From Photorhabdus laumondii subsp. laumondii (GTDB taxonomy: Bacteria > Pseudomonadota > Gammaproteobacteria > Enterobacterales > Enterobacteriaceae), in NCBI RefSeq assembly GCF_003343245.1, contig NZ_CP024901.1:3162001-3226000 (forward strand): a DNA stretch of 64,000 bases. The letters run 5' to 3'. The translations under genes were made by a program, and so were the position numbers. The notes beneath the pieces were generated by a model that was not told the origin of the DNA, searched no databases, and saw nothing but the letters and a program-made list of their open reading frames with translations. The first letter of the stretch is position 1. Each line of letters starts with the position of its first letter. This document shows positions 9,001 to 17,208 of the stretch, piece by piece.

Positions 9001-11673
9001 ATAGGCATTAAACACCGTTGCCCGACGGCTCAGGGCTTGAAGCAACGTTGCGCTGGGTGCCTCACCACCGAGTATCAGCGTCGGTCTTATCGTCATTTCC
9101 GGTAAATCAGTCCCCTCCCGGAGCAGGGCCGGGGTCAGACAGGCGTGAGTTATCGCCTGCTCTTCCAGATAATGCCAGAGATAACGGGGCTCCTGACGAA
9201 CCGTATCAGCCGGGATCGCCAAAGTGGCCCCACTGCACAATGCCATCATGGTTTCCCAGACACCCGCATCAAAACCAAATGAGGCAAACTGCAACATCCG
9301 GCTACCCGGATGAATCTCAAACTGAACGATTTTTTCCTGAATCAGGTTAACCAGCCCACGGTGTTCAACCATCACGCCCTTTGGTATGCCGGTCGAACCG
9401 GAGGTATAAATCACATACGCCAGATGGCGTGGGGTTAATGCCGATACTTGCGGGTTGCTATCCGGCTGATCAGGCAAACTATTCGGATCCAGTACAGTTA
9501 ACGCTGCCAGCACTTTTTCGCCTAACGCGGCACGTCCCGTATTATCTGCCAGCACAATAGCTGGCACAGCATCGGTTAAAATATGAACCAGACGTTCCCC
9601 CGGATAAGCCGGATCTAGCGGTACATAGGCCCCCCCGGCTTTCAGTACTGCCAGCAGTCCCACGATCCGCGCCGGTGAACTCGCGACACAAATTGCCACC
9701 TGCTGCTCTGGTGCGACTCCCAACGTTATCAGTTGATGCGCCAGCCGATTAGCACGGGCATTTAATTCGGCATAACTGAGAATGTGTTCTTCATACACCA
9801 GCGCCGTGGCATCCGGGGTTTTCTCTGCCTGTTGCTCAAACAACCGGTGAATACATGTTTGGTCAGGGTATCGTGTTTGGGTTGCATTCCAGGTTTCCAG
9901 TAGCAGCGTGCGTTCAGCTTCAGGCAACAAATTAAGTTGCCAGACGGGAATATCATCCTTTTCTTCCGCCGATGATGACAACACCTGTAAATGTTCACTC
10001 ATCCGCTGAACCACTTCCGCACTCAAACGGTTTGTATCGTAGATCCAGCGAAAACCACCCTGAGTATTCATCTGGAGTGTCAACAATTCACCTAACGCAT
10101 TCTGCTCCCACGGCTTGTCATCCGGTATGAAAGAGACCGCAACTCGCCACGGGCGGCTTGTTGTTAATGCCGAGATAGCACACAGTGAAGGAGAACGAGA
10201 AAGGAGATCGCGGCAAAATGTACGATGCTGCACCAGCCGTGCAAACTCATCATTCATCCAGTTCGCTACCGTACACCATGGCTGATCAAACTCCACCTTA
10301 ACAGTCATTGGCACCACCGGCGCCAAACCAGACAACAGGTCTGGTTCATTTTTCACCCTATCCACACACCAGCCGATTTGGAATTCGGTCTGATGAGTCA
10401 AACGCGCAAGATAAATAGCGAATGTCTGTAACAGTATCGGCAATGGGGCTTTTTCACCATTTTTTAACTTTTCACTATTTTCTAATAGCGGAGATTGCCA
10501 GGCACTTAATGCCCATTTAGGGGCTGCTGATTTTCCGGCAGTTTCGAAAGGTAATTGCAGCGGTATCAAAGAGGCAAGACGCTCACGCCAGAATGATTCA
10601 CTGGGTGCAAGTGCCTGGAGGATATCTTTTACATTCTGAGCCTGTTGCGAAGAAAGCAGAGGCAACTGTTTGCCCGGCTTGAGTTCTGATATATCGGCAA
10701 GCTCCCCGGCGGAGAGTAATTTACCCTCAAGTGCGGCAAACCCTCCGATCCTGACATCCTCACTTCCGGTTGTTACCTGCCAAGCATCCTCTTCTACAGC
10801 AATCAACGTACCGGGTGCCCCCCCAGAATAGTGATTCAGCCGTTGAAGCCAGGAAATCCGTACTGTGCCCCATTTCAGTAACAGTTTCGGGCAACCCAGT
10901 GGATTTAAATAATTTTCGCCAAAATCTAACGCGCGTACTAAAGCTGAAAGTGCCTCACCCGGCTGCTGCCAACACAAATATCCCCCACCATCGGGACGAC
11001 GAGACTGAGTATAAAAACTCCGTCGTGTCAGATCTTGCGGATGAGTCACCAACTCACCCTGATCAAGATCCCGAAGCAACTTAATAAACCCTTCCTGAGC
11101 CGCCTGATAGCATTTCAGATTCAATGAAAACGCATTATCGTGCTCCTCAATAGATACTGGCCATTGCACGGCGATATCACCGGTATCTACCCCCTCCTCA
11201 ATGCAATGCCACGAAACGGCATAGTGTGTCTCCTGTGCTAACAGCGCCCAAGAAGTTGCATGACTGCCCGCATAACGTGGTAGTGGGCTATTGTGATAAT
11301 TAAAAGCGCCGCCGCGAATCTGCCCAATCAGTGATACAGGCAGGATAATCGGATTAACGATTGAGAAAAGCCAGTCCACAGGGTGTTGCGCAATTTGTGC
11401 TTGTAATGCTTCGACGGAATTCACACAAACGATCCCTTGCCCGGCAGCCCATGTTTGCAGAACGGTATCGGTAGTCAGCATTGCTTGTATCGTATGCCCA
11501 GCCGCCTGAATTTGTTCGGCACAGAACACCGCAAGAGTCGTTCCCCCGACTATGATGCAGCTACGTGGCAGAGCAGGTATATTCTTTACGTTATTGGTTA
11601 TATTTTCTGGTGTCTGAGAGAGAAGTTCGGCTTTAAGGATACTTTCCGCTTTTTTAGTAATGCTGTCTTTCAT
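1..11673 (-). CDS. Giant nonribosomal peptide synthetase, formyltransferase-started (partial; 3' end beyond the left edge)
   Basis: Builds an N-formylated peptide by thiotemplate assembly. Reading leftward from an ATG preceded by GAGG: a formyltransferase domain (residues ~25-330) with NYHNSPLPRYAG and GVDTGDI, so the Asn-His-Asp triad is intact; the C-terminal half of a condensation domain (~355-590) without HHxxxDG; A1 (DNA ~9860-8390); T1 (~8380-8170, GGHS); dual epimerisation/condensation domain (~8010-6680, HHLLANKGD and HHLIGDH); A2 (~6650-5200); T2; ordinary C domain (~4870-3540, HHIVSDG); A3 (~3500-2030); T3; second dual E/C (~1650-300); start of A4. Codes read by hand alignment are DAWCIGAVCK for A1 and A3 (nonpolar substrate, unsure) and DLFNNALTYK for A2 (alanine, as I recall it from microcystin synthetase). 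Dual E/C domains imply D residues at positions 1 and 3. No frameshift was met. The setting in a Photorhabdus-like genome suggests the kolossin A synthetase, recalled from memory and not checked. Confidence 0.93.
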   Translation of the reverse strand, partial: MKDSITKKAESILKAELLSQTPENITNNVKNIPALPRSCIIVGGTTLAVFCAEQIQAAGHTIQAMLTTDTVLQTWAAGQGIVCVNSVEALQAQIAQHPVDWLFSIVNPIILPVSLIGQIRGGAFNYHNSPLPRYAGSHATSWALLAQETHYAVSWHCIEEGVDTGDIAVQWPVSIEEHDNAFSLNLKCYQAAQEGFIKLLRDLDQGELVTHPQDLTRRSFYTQSRRPDGGGYLCWQQPGEALSALVRALDFGENYLNPLGCPKLLLKWGTVRISWLQRLNHYSGGAPGTLIAVEEDAWQVTTGSEDVRIGGFAALEGKLLSAGELADISELKPGKQLPLLSSQQAQNVKDILQALAPSESFWRERLASLIPLQLPFETAGKSAAPKWALSAWQSPLLENSEKLKNGEKAPLPILLQTFAIYLARLTHQTEFQIGWCVDRVKNEPDLLSGLAPVVPMTVKVEFDQPWCTVANWMNDEFARLVQHRTFCRDLLSRSPSLCAISALTTSRPWRVAVSFIPDDKPWEQNALGELLTLQMNTQGGFRWIYDTNRLSAEVVQRMSEHLQVLSSSAEEKDDIPVWQLNLLPEAERTLLLETWNATQTRYPDQTCIHRLFEQQAEKTPDATALVYEEHILSYAELNARANRLAHQLITLGVAPEQQVAICVASSPARIVGLLAVLKAGGAYVPLDPAYPGERLVHILTDAVPAIVLADNTGRAALGEKVLAALTVLDPNSLPDQPDSNPQVSALTPRHLAYVIYTSGSTGIPKGVMVEHRGLVNLIQEKIVQFEIHPGSRMLQFASFGFDAGVWETMMALCSGATLAIPADTVRQEPRYLWHYLEEQAITHACLTPALLREGTDLPEMTIRPTLILGGEAPSATLLQALSRRATVFNAYGPTEITVCATTWRCPSDYTEGVIAIGRPTVNTQVYLLNTDGQPVPLGAVGELYIGGIGVARGYLNRPDLTAERFLADPFSDKPDARLYRTGDLARYLPDGNLEFLGRNDQQVKIRGFRIEPGEIEARLMEHPAVSEALVLALNDGQDKRLVAYVMAEADDQLVNSLRAYLSAILPDYMVPTAFVRLDTFPLTPNGKLDRRALPAPGEEAFARQAYAAPQGETESLLSAVWGELLGIEQVSRHDSFFALGGHSLLAVRMVERLRNAGLTLAVRDLFQSPVLSEFAQTVGQSQAVIVPANIMTPAITALTPEMLPLIDLTQSEIDHIVAQVPGGVANIQDIYGLSPLQDGILFHHLLANKGDPYLFVSKMVFADRALLDSYLVAVQQVVNRHDILRTAFVWQGLSAPVQVVWRQAQLSVTELTLDPVDGPVRDQLAQYFDLHHHRLDLNQAPLLHFGVAQEEDGRWSVLQLLHHLIGDHTTLEVMNGEIQAYLAGQEGNLPVPIPFRNLVAQARLGVSQAEHTRFFTEMLAEVDQPTLPFGLMEVHRDGSQVTESYRMLPATLNDRLRSQAQRLGVSLATLCHLAWAQVLSHTSGQEKVVFGTVLFGRMQVGQGADSGMGLFINTLPLRLDINDASVQDSVQAVHTRLAELLDHEHMSLALAQRCSRVPGEIPLFSALLNYRHNDQPTFPNKEVPGIEFLGAQERTNYPFVLSVEDGGSTLGLTAQVVQPFESERVCGYMQQALESLAEALEQRPETPVRTLNILPAAEKKLLLETWNATATETSYPDHSCIHRLFEQWAKKSPDATALVYEEQILSYANLNACANRLAHQLIALGVTPDQRVAVCVSRSPAMVAGVLAVLKAGGAYVPLDPAYPSARLAHILTDAAPAVVLADKAGKVALGEEALTGLTVLDPNILPNQVDSNPQISGLTSRHLAYVIYTSGSTGVPKGVMIEHRNTVNFLYWAQQAFETEEIREVLFSTSMNFDLSIFECFVPLSQGATIHLVEDALSLMQHALPVTLINSVPSAMKPLLQAQALMASVHTVNLAGEPLKGALIEQIFEKTQIQRLCNLYGPSETTTYSAWLPIQRGDRIIESIGRPIANTRLYLLDENGQPVPLGVVGEIYIGGAGVARGYFNRPDLTAERFLIDPFSDVPDARMYRTGDLARYFPDGNLEFLGRNDQQVKIRGFRIEPGEIEARLMEHPAVSEAVILALDDDQDKRLVAYVVAEADEVLINRLHAHLSAVLPDYMVPAAFVCLDAFPLTPNGKLDRRALPAPGEEDFARQIYAAPSGEMETTLAAIWRELLGVERISRYDNFFALGGHSLLAVRMMNRIAALGIELPLSTLFTFPSLIAFAEVMRTQFDESGAALPAIVPLSREDHQLPLSFAQQRLWFLAQLNGVSETYHIPLALRLRGRLDITAWQQALDTLFARHEALRSVFVAVDGQPQVELLPAASSLLMKKYDLRDTPDVDDQLAFLSAQEASAPFDLARGPLIRSSLVQLADDEHVFLLTQHHIVSDGWSLGILKSELEALYSAHLNQQPDPLPPLTIQYPDYAAWQRQWLSAERIQSQSDYWRARLVDAPVLLDLPTDRPRPPQQSFAGALLPVNLDAELTQSLKRLSEQQGVTLFMTLLAAWTAVLSRLSGQEDLVVGTPSAGRSRQEVESLIGFFVNTLALRMDLSGAPNVTELLARVRQTALAAQEHQDLPFEQVVEIVQPPRRLAHTPLFQVIFAWQNNENIEWRLPGLAVSLADQPIDIAKFDLELSLSEVDGRVVGYLNYATALFDQATIERQVGYLHTVLRGMATNPQQPVGKIDILTVTERKLLLETWNATKTSYPDHGCIHRLFEQQAEKTPDAIALVYEKYILSYAELNARANRLAHQLITLGVAPEQRVAICVASSPARIVGLLAVLKAGGAYVPLDPAYPGERLIHILTDAAPAIVLADNTGRAALGEKVLAALTVLDPNSLPDQPDSNPQVPVLTPHHLAYVIYTSGSTGIPKGVMVEHCGLVNLVQEKIVQFDIHPGSRMLQFASFGFDAGVWETMMALCSGATLAIPADTVRQEPRYLWHYLEERAITHACLTPALLREGTDLPEMTIRPTLILGGEAPSTTLLQALCRRATVFNAYGPTEITVCAATWRCPSDYTEGVIAIGRPTANTQIYLLNTDGQPVPLGAVGELYIGGIGVARGYLNRPDLTAERFLADPFSDKPDARLYRTGDLARYLPDGNLEFLGRNDQQVKIRGFRIEPGEIEARLLEYPAVSEALVLALGDGQDKRLVAYVAAEANEELVNHLRTHLSAILPDYMVPAAFVRLDAFPLTPNGKLDRRALPAPGAEAFARQVYAAPQGETETLMAAIWSELLGIEQVSRHDSFFALGGHSLLAVRMVERLRNAGLTLAVRDLFQSPVLSEFAQTVGQSPVVVVPANVITPALTTLTPEMLPLIDLTQSEIDHIIEQVPGGVANIQDIYALSPLQDGILFHHLLANKGDPYLLVSQMIFADRSLLDRYLAAVQQVVNRHDILRTAFVWQGLSAPVQVVWRQAQLSVTELTLDPVDGPVRDQLAQHFDPRHHRLDLNQAPLLHFAIAQEDDGRWSVLQLLHHLIGDHTTLEVMNGEVQAYLAGQEESLPAPAPFRNLVAQARLGVSQAEHTRFFTDMLAEVDEPTLPFGLTEVYRDGSQVTEFHRMLPATLNDRLRSQARRLDVSLATLCHLAWAQVLSRTSGREQVVFGTVLFGRMQAGQGADSGMGLFINTLPLRLDMDETSVQDSVRLAHTRLAGLLEHEHASLALAQRCSGVLGEVPLFSALLNYRHSTQPVTTDAIISGIEFLSEQERTNYPFVLSVEDFGHALGLTTQIVQPIDPERICGYMQQALESLVEALEQAPETPIRALNILPAAEKRLLLETWNATQAPYPDQCCVHQLFEQQAGNTPDAIALVYGEHILSYAELNARANWLAHWLIGQGIQPDDRVAVQLERSIELVVAQLAILKAGAVYVPIDPRVPDERKHWL
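291..3545 (-). repeat. Internal NRPS repeat, copy 2 (A3-T3-dual E/C)
   Basis: Second copy of the two-module unit, 6366 bp downstream in the direction of transcription. A3 has the same hand-read specificity code as A1, and the following E/C domain carries the same HH[I/L]xxxxGD signature. Confidence 0.85.
6657..9911 (-). repeat. Internal NRPS repeat, copy 1 (A1-T1-dual E/C)
   Basis: This stretch matches 291-3545 at a constant offset of 6366 bp, which is exactly 2122 codons. I checked the register at five points (411/6777, 2335/8701, 3361/9727, 3519/9885 and the T domain) and found no net indel. Similarity is very high in A1/A3, T1/T3 and the E/C domains, and falls off toward the A2 and A4 cores. 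Confidence 0.85.
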
Positions 11674-12628
11674 CTACTACCTCAACAAATCTGTTAGATA
11701 TTTGGCAACTGTCATTCTTGACAGTCGTCACAAGTGTTTTTTCTTAACTGTTGTCCCACCCACCCTCGGTGAAATAAAAACGGGTACGTTAAGCATTAAT
11801 TAAAATACTCAGGAAATGCTTTCTCTCTGGAATTGGATGTAAATAACTTAATTATTAGCAATTCTGTAATGATAACTTTCCTAAGAACGGGAAATGGTTA
11901 TTCATGAAACGTAACTATATGTTCTATTTCATCCTTATTTTTTGGATAAGCACTTTTGATTGACACTTAATTCCATAGCTTAGACTAAAATCATCAACGA
12001 CTATTAACATTAACACGGGAAAATTAGGTAATTTATTGAAAAATAACAGTTCCCCTTCAAACAAGGTGCAGATAAAATGCCACATAAAGTACAATTTATT
12101 AAACATTTACAAAGGTACCCCGTATATTTAATTACTTTAAAATATAAGTTCAGGCTAAAATCAATTTTAGTACATGTTATTTAATGGTAATAAATCGCTA
12201 TAGTTAATGTAGAAGTTAGTTATCTTTAACCCCATAAGAAAACAATTTCTAATTAGAATCAATCTAGCTATATTGTTTTGTTATAATATAGCTGAGTTCA
12301 ACATTGGTTAAATACCGTATTGATCATTAAGAAACATATTCGAAGAGAGCCCTTCTTTAGATATGAATTATCGGATATCAAACGATATTTACCATCGCAT
12401 GATGTAAATTGAAATGAGGTCTCATACCTTTTAGCTTGTAAACACCAGTGAACACATATATTAAAGCCCCCTCCTCCACAATTAGCATCAAAGAAGGGAT
12501 CATTTTATCTTCCAGAATCCACTACAGATTGAGTGCAAGCCTTTCGCAGTTAAATTTAGCCAAAACTGCCGTAAGCCCTTGTCCAATGTGAGGTTGTCGC
12601 AAATAGAATCGTCATTTTTACCAGCGAC
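11674..12628. other. Long AT-rich intergenic region upstream of the NRPS
   Basis: About 950 bp without a convincing gene. Two small palindromes are visible: ACTGTC/GACAGT at 11708-11725 in the NRPS leader, and AGCTATATT/AATATAGCT with a 10-nt loop at 12266-12293. The only ORF, of 60 codons on the minus strand, has no ribosome binding site or recognisable product. It probably holds the NRPS promoter and decayed sequence. Confidence 0.5.
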
Positions 12629-13300
12629 TCAATCTACCATTACTAACGAACGATAAGCCTTTTTCACCTTCCACAAATAGCGTGGAGCCTGAGGGGCTGG
12701 ATGATTATCCTGAACATACTGATAAAACTCATCCGGCGTCATGCGGTTTATTTTATTAACGGCTAATTGACGATCTGCATTAAAAGTACGTAAAAGAGCA
12801 CCCGCACCATTTACGTAGGCAACAATAGTGGCGTAGTAGAGAGTTTCAGGGTTATCAATACCTGCCAGATGCTGCTCTTTCAGGATACTGATATAAGCCG
12901 TGCCAAGATCAATATTAGTTTTAGGATCTTTCAACTCACGTGTTGTTGGCTGACCAGAACGCCCTTTCTGTCGATACACATCCCGCCCTGCTGTCGATGC
13001 TTTAATTTGCATAAGGCCAATTGCATTCGATTTACTGACTGCATTAGGACGAAAACCGGATTCAACTTGAATAATCGCTCTGATCAGCGTTTCATCAACA
13101 CCGTACCGATTGGATGCTTGTTGAATAAAGGTATCAAAAGGCGTCGGCGAGAAAGAAGAAGAAATTCTAGCTGCGTTGGCAGTATTGCTAAGCATACGTT
13201 GCTGACCGGACTGTTTGCCAACATTTGTTTGCTGAACATTTCTCTCAGCACAACCGACTAACAGCACGACCAGTGCCACAAAGCTCAGTTTTAATTTCAC
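12629..13300 (-). CDS. emtA: Membrane-bound lytic murein endotransglycosylase EmtA (MltE)
   Basis: Cleaves the MurNAc-GlcNAc bond inside peptidoglycan strands, forming 1,6-anhydro ends; attached to the outer membrane. The protein has 223 residues. The N-terminus is a lipoprotein signal with lipobox LVGC (Cys17). The SLT fold starts near residue 55, with the catalytic Glu in QVESGF (Glu80) followed by IGLMQI and the [10 protein letters not shown] segment typical of the family. It is about 20 residues longer than E. coli EmtA, in the linker after the lipobox. It is transcribed away from yfeA and stands alone. Family assignment is firm. Confidence 0.93.
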   Translation of the reverse strand: MKLKLSFVALVVLLVGCAERNVQQTNVGKQSGQQRMLSNTANAARISSSFSPTPFDTFIQQASNRYGVDETLIRAIIQVESGFRPNAVSKSNAIGLMQIKASTAGRDVYRQKGRSGQPTTRELKDPKTNIDLGTAYISILKEQHLAGIDNPETLYYATIVAYVNGAGALLRTFNADRQLAVNKINRMTPDEFYQYVQDNHPAPQAPRYLWKVKKAYRSLVMVD

Positions 13301-13452
13301 CCTATAATCCTCTGGATCAAATGTTACTAAAGCGCAGCATATACAATTTCGTTTACAATCTAAAAATATTTTTACTTAACTTTTCACTGTATTCATGTTC
13401 ATATCATATGGGATGACTATCGCAACAATCGTTGTTTCCAAATTTTATCATC

Positions 13453-13487
13453 TTGACTTTACTTAAATGATATTGATAATCGTTATC
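13453..13487 (+). promoter_or_regulatory. yfeA promoter with overlapping Fur box
   Basis: A TTGACT -35 at 13453 and a GATAAT -10 at 13475, 16 bp apart, are overlapped by GATATTGATAATCGTTATC (13469-13487). This matches the 19-bp Fur consensus at 17 positions. Occlusion of the -10 element implies iron-dependent repression of yfeABCD. Confidence 0.88.
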
Positions 13488-13517
13488 ATATACTTATAAC
13501 AAGTAAGGTTTGAATTT

Positions 13518-14438
13518 ATGAAGAAAAAACTTTCTCTGCTGTTACTTTCGCCTCCTGTTCTGGGAATTATGTTGATTCTCTTATCTGTCATTCTATTTAG
13601 TCATCCGGTATCCGCCGCCAAACAATTTAAAGTTGTCACGACCTTTACTATCATTCAAGATATCGCACAAAATGTAGCGGGTGATGCAGCAATTGTTGAA
13701 TCAATTACTAAACCTGGTGCCGAAATCCATGATTACCAACCCACTCCCAAAGATATTATAAAATCTCAACATGCTGATTTGATCCTTTGGAATGGGCTAA
13801 ATCTAGAACGCTGGTTTGAACGCTTCTTTGAAAACCTTAAAGATGTACCTGCCGTTGTTATTACTGACGGCATTGAACCACTCCCTATCCGTGAAGGGCC
13901 TTACAACGGGAACCCTAATCCCCACGCCTGGATGTCACCCACAAATGCTTTAATCTATATTGAGAATATTCGCCAAGCATTTGTGAAATACGATCCTAAA
14001 AATACAGAAACTTATAATAAGAATGCCAAAGCCTATGCTGAAAAAATCGCACAACTGGATTCTCCACTGAGAGAACGTCTTTCCCGTATTCCACAGGATC
14101 AGCGTTGGCTAGTCACTAGTGAAGGGGCTTTTAGCTATTTAGCTAAAGATTACCAATTCAAGGAAGTTTATCTATGGCCAATTAATGCGGAAGAACAAGG
14201 TTCACCACAACAAGTTCGTCATGTCATTGATACTGTAAGAGCAAACAAAATCCCCGTTGTATTTAGCGAAAGTACAATTTCAGATAAACCGGCTAAACAA
14301 GTCAGTAAAGAAACAGATGCCCGTTATGGTGGCGTTCTTTATGTAGATTCACTCTCCGGCAGTAGTGGCCCAGTACCAACTTATATTGATTTACTGAACA
14401 AAACTGTAGATACAATCGCAAAAGGATTTAATCAATGA
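13518..14438 (+). CDS. yfeA: Periplasmic Mn/Fe-binding protein of the Yfe ABC transporter
   Basis: Captures Mn2+ and Fe2+ in the periplasm and delivers it to YfeCD. The 306 residues begin with a signal peptide ending near residue 33 (PVSA-AKQ). Cluster A-1 metal ligands can be placed at His71 (EIHDY), His136 (NPHAW), Glu202 (SEGAF) and Asp277 (YVDSL), the expected HHED set. The stop overlaps the start of yfeB by 4 bp, so the four genes form one operon behind a Fur box. The order and overlaps match the Yersinia yfeABCD operon. Confidence 0.95.
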   Translation: MKKKLSLLLLSPPVLGIMLILLSVILFSHPVSAAKQFKVVTTFTIIQDIAQNVAGDAAIVESITKPGAEIHDYQPTPKDIIKSQHADLILWNGLNLERWFERFFENLKDVPAVVITDGIEPLPIREGPYNGNPNPHAWMSPTNALIYIENIRQAFVKYDPKNTETYNKNAKAYAEKIAQLDSPLRERLSRIPQDQRWLVTSEGAFSYLAKDYQFKEVYLWPINAEEQGSPQQVRHVIDTVRANKIPVVFSESTISDKPAKQVSKETDARYGGVLYVDSLSGSSGPVPTYIDLLNKTVDTIAKGFNQ

Positions 14439-15331
14439 ATAGCAATATACTGTTCGAACGTCCTCATTTAGTCGTTGATGACGCCACTGTGACTTATAAC
14501 AACGGTCACACAGCTATTTATGATGCAAGTTTTTCTATCACCGGTGGAACTATTTGTGCGTTGGTGGGCATTAACGGTAGTGGTAAATCCACATTGTTTA
14601 AGACTATCATGGGACTGGTAAGTCCATCTCAGGGAAAAGTAACGCTGAGTGATATGCCAGTCAAAAATGCTTTGAAGAAAAATATTATTGCATATGTCCC
14701 TCAAACAGAAGAAGTCGACTGGAACTTTCCAGTATTGGTTTCTGATGTCGTTATGATGGGCCGCTATGGGAAAATGGGATTCCTGAGAATCCCAAGTAAA
14801 AGAGATCACCAAGCTGTTGATAAAGCACTTGAACGTGTCGGCTTAACGGCCTTACGCAACCGACAGATTGGCGAACTCTCAGGCGGACAGAAAAAACGGG
14901 TTTTTCTTGCAAGGGCTCTGGCTCAGGAAGGTAAAGTTCTATTACTAGATGAACCTTTTACTGGTGTTGATGTAAAAACAGAGAATGCCATCATCGACCT
15001 GTTGTGTGATTTACGTGATGAGGGCCATCTAGTTCTGGTTTCTACACATAACCTCGGTAGCGTGCCTGAATTCTGCGATCATGTTATCCTCATCAACCGA
15101 ACGGTTCTAGCAAGTGGCCCAACAGAAACAACGTTCACCCAAAAAAATTTAGAGATGACTTTTGGTGGCGTGCTTCGTCATATTAATCTATCCGGTCCGG
15201 AATTACATGATGATGATGATCCACGCTCCTTGACTGTTATTACTGATGATGAACGCGCAGCCGTATTTTATGGTCGTGATCATCATGTTCCGCCAAGGCA
15301 GGGTCAGCATAAGGAGAAGCGTCAATCATGA
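14435..15331 (+). CDS. yfeB: ATP-binding subunit of the Yfe Mn/Fe transporter
   Basis: Hydrolyses ATP to power metal import through YfeC/YfeD. The 298 residues contain Walker [10 protein letters not shown] (45-53), the Q-loop region around VPQTEEVDW, the signature LSGGQKKR, Walker B VLLLDEPF and an H-loop STHN. The tail after ~residue 250 is His- and Asp-rich ([16 protein letters not shown]); I infer that it might sense metal, which is not shown. It overlaps yfeA and yfeC by ATGA-type junctions. Confidence 0.95.
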   Translation: MNSNILFERPHLVVDDATVTYNNGHTAIYDASFSITGGTICALVGINGSGKSTLFKTIMGLVSPSQGKVTLSDMPVKNALKKNIIAYVPQTEEVDWNFPVLVSDVVMMGRYGKMGFLRIPSKRDHQAVDKALERVGLTALRNRQIGELSGGQKKRVFLARALAQEGKVLLLDEPFTGVDVKTENAIIDLLCDLRDEGHLVLVSTHNLGSVPEFCDHVILINRTVLASGPTETTFTQKNLEMTFGGVLRHINLSGPELHDDDDPRSLTVITDDERAAVFYGRDHHVPPRQGQHKEKRQS

Positions 15332-16206
15332 CAGAACTTTTGCTGCAACCTTTTCACTATAATTACATGGTAAAAGCCATCTGGGTTAGTGCCATCGTCG
15401 GTGCTGTCTGTGCCTTCCTTTCTTCCTACCTGATGTTAAAAGGCTGGTCATTGATGGGAGACGCGCTCTCTCACTCAGTTGTGCCTGGCGTCGCTGGTGC
15501 TTATGCGCTGGGTCTTCCTTATGCAGGTGGTGCTTTTTTTACCGGAATGCTGGCAGCTCTATCTATGACTTTAGTTCGTCATATCACTCGGTTACGTGAA
15601 GATGCAGTAATCGGGTTCATTTTTTCCACTTTCTTTGCGGCCGGCTTATTAATCGTTTCCCTCAATCCTACATCAGTTAACGTACAAACTATTATTTTCG
15701 GCAATATCCTTGGCATCGCGGATGAAGATGTTCTCCAAGTTGAAATCATTATTGCGATTTCATTTATCGTGCTCATGTTTATCTGGAAAGATTTGCTAAT
15801 TGTATTTTTTGATGAAACGCATGCTCGCTCTATCGGCTTATCTCCCTTGCGGATGAAAATCATTTTTTTTACTTTGTTGAGTGCTTGTACTGTCGCAGCC
15901 TTACAAACTGTCGGCGCTATTCTGGTGATTGCAATGGTTGTCACTCCAGGCGCAACAGCTTACTTATTAACAGATCGTTTTAAGCACCTGCTGATCATTG
16001 CCGTTACTATTGGTTCCCTGACCAGTGCATTTGGCGCTTACCTAAGCTTCTTCCTTAACGGCGCTACTGGTGGTGTCATTGTCACGCTGCAAACCATTAT
16101 TTTCCTACTAGCATTCTTCTTTGCACCAAAGCATGGGCTATTCGCTTCACGTATACGTGCCAGAAAAGAATCCTCAGCCTTGGCTCAGGAGACAACACAA
16201 TTATGA
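15328..16206 (+). CDS. yfeC: Permease subunit YfeC of the Mn/Fe transporter
   Basis: Inner-membrane permease of the ABC-3 family. The 292 residues form several hydrophobic segments beginning near residue 13, with the family motif [13 protein letters not shown] and a C-terminal region rich in hydrophobic helices. It is similar to YfeD, especially in the first 70 residues, and the two presumably form a heterodimeric channel. Start and stop overlap its neighbours by 4 bp, which suggests translational coupling. Confidence 0.94.
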   Translation: MTELLLQPFHYNYMVKAIWVSAIVGAVCAFLSSYLMLKGWSLMGDALSHSVVPGVAGAYALGLPYAGGAFFTGMLAALSMTLVRHITRLREDAVIGFIFSTFFAAGLLIVSLNPTSVNVQTIIFGNILGIADEDVLQVEIIIAISFIVLMFIWKDLLIVFFDETHARSIGLSPLRMKIIFFTLLSACTVAALQTVGAILVIAMVVTPGATAYLLTDRFKHLLIIAVTIGSLTSAFGAYLSFFLNGATGGVIVTLQTIIFLLAFFFAPKHGLFASRIRARKESSALAQETTQL

Positions 16207-17090
16207 ATGAGTTGACACAGTTACTCACTGAGCCGTTTATGTTTCCATTTATGCAACGGGCAATATTCGCAGCGATTGTAACAGGCGCGGTATGTGCAAT
16301 ACTCTCTTGTTATCTGGTTCTTAAAGGCTGGTCGTTAATGGGGGACGCCATTTCTCACGCGGTATTACCAGGTATTGTGCTGGCTTTTGCTGCCGGTATA
16401 CCGCTGGCTATTGGCGCATTCCTTTCCGGTATCTTTTGTGCTGTTGCAACAGGATATCTGAAAGAACATAGCCGGATAAAAGAAGATACTGTCATGGGAA
16501 TTGTTTTTTCAGGCATGTTTGCCTTTGGTTTAGTTCTTTTTGCCCGCATAGATACCGACCAACATCTGACTCATATTCTGTTCGGAAATATACTAGGGAT
16601 CACTAAAGATGAGTTGCATCAAACATTATGGATTACCTGCATCACTATGGCGGTGATACTGCTAAAGCGCAAAGACTTCATGCTTTATTGCTTCGATCCG
16701 AACCAAGCACGCGTAGTAGGATTGCCTGTTAAACTTTTGCATTACGGTTTGCTTTGCCTGCTGTCCATGACCATCGTCGCTTCCCTGCAAGCCGTGGGAA
16801 TGATTTTGGTTATCGCAATGTTGATATCACCAGGCATTATCGCTTTCATGTTATGCCGCAGTTTTGACCGAATGTTAATTGTCGCTATCATTGCATCAGT
16901 CAGTTCCAGTGTCCTGGGTACTCTGATCAGTTTCCACATTGATGGTGCAACGGGGCCATGCATTGTTATTGTTCAGGCTATCTTCTTTACACTGGCACTG
17001 GCTTACAGTCAGATAAAACTTGTAAGAGCAAAATCCAAACGTAAAACGTATCAAGCAGCCCTACAAATCTCTAACGAGCCCAATCAATAA
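16203..17090 (+). CDS. yfeD: Permease subunit YfeD of the Mn/Fe transporter
   Basis: Second ABC-3 permease, 295 residues, with [18 protein letters not shown] near residue 40 mirroring the YfeC motif. It pairs with YfeC to form the membrane channel fed by YfeA. It is the last gene of the operon, and a hairpin follows 6 bp after its stop codon. Confidence 0.94.
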   Translation: MNELTQLLTEPFMFPFMQRAIFAAIVTGAVCAILSCYLVLKGWSLMGDAISHAVLPGIVLAFAAGIPLAIGAFLSGIFCAVATGYLKEHSRIKEDTVMGIVFSGMFAFGLVLFARIDTDQHLTHILFGNILGITKDELHQTLWITCITMAVILLKRKDFMLYCFDPNQARVVGLPVKLLHYGLLCLLSMTIVASLQAVGMILVIAMLISPGIIAFMLCRSFDRMLIVAIIASVSSSVLGTLISFHIDGATGPCIVIVQAIFFTLALAYSQIKLVRAKSKRKTYQAALQISNEPNQ

Positions 17091-17096
17091 CAAAAA

Positions 17097-17124
17097 GGGT
17101 TATATCTGTTTTGAGATATAACCC
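17097..17124 (+). terminator. Hairpin after yfeD
   Basis: GGGTTATATCT and AGATATAACCC form an 11-bp perfect stem with a 6-nt loop. A T-tract (CTTTTTT) follows about 12 nt later. Confidence 0.7.
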
Positions 17125-17208
17125 TGTTAATCATCTTTTTTACCTGATCATATGTTTTCTCTGACTATAATTGTTCATAAAGTAATTGACGACATAGAGA
17201 GGTGAACC

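Noticed and set aside
268..9350. Many plus-strand ORFs across the NRPS
   Set aside because: They are shadows of the GC-richer minus-strand NRPS frame, recur at the 6366-bp period, and have no family resemblance.
11924..12106. 60-codon ORF in the NRPS upstream region
   Set aside because: No ribosome binding site, no recognisable domain and random-looking composition in AT-rich DNA.
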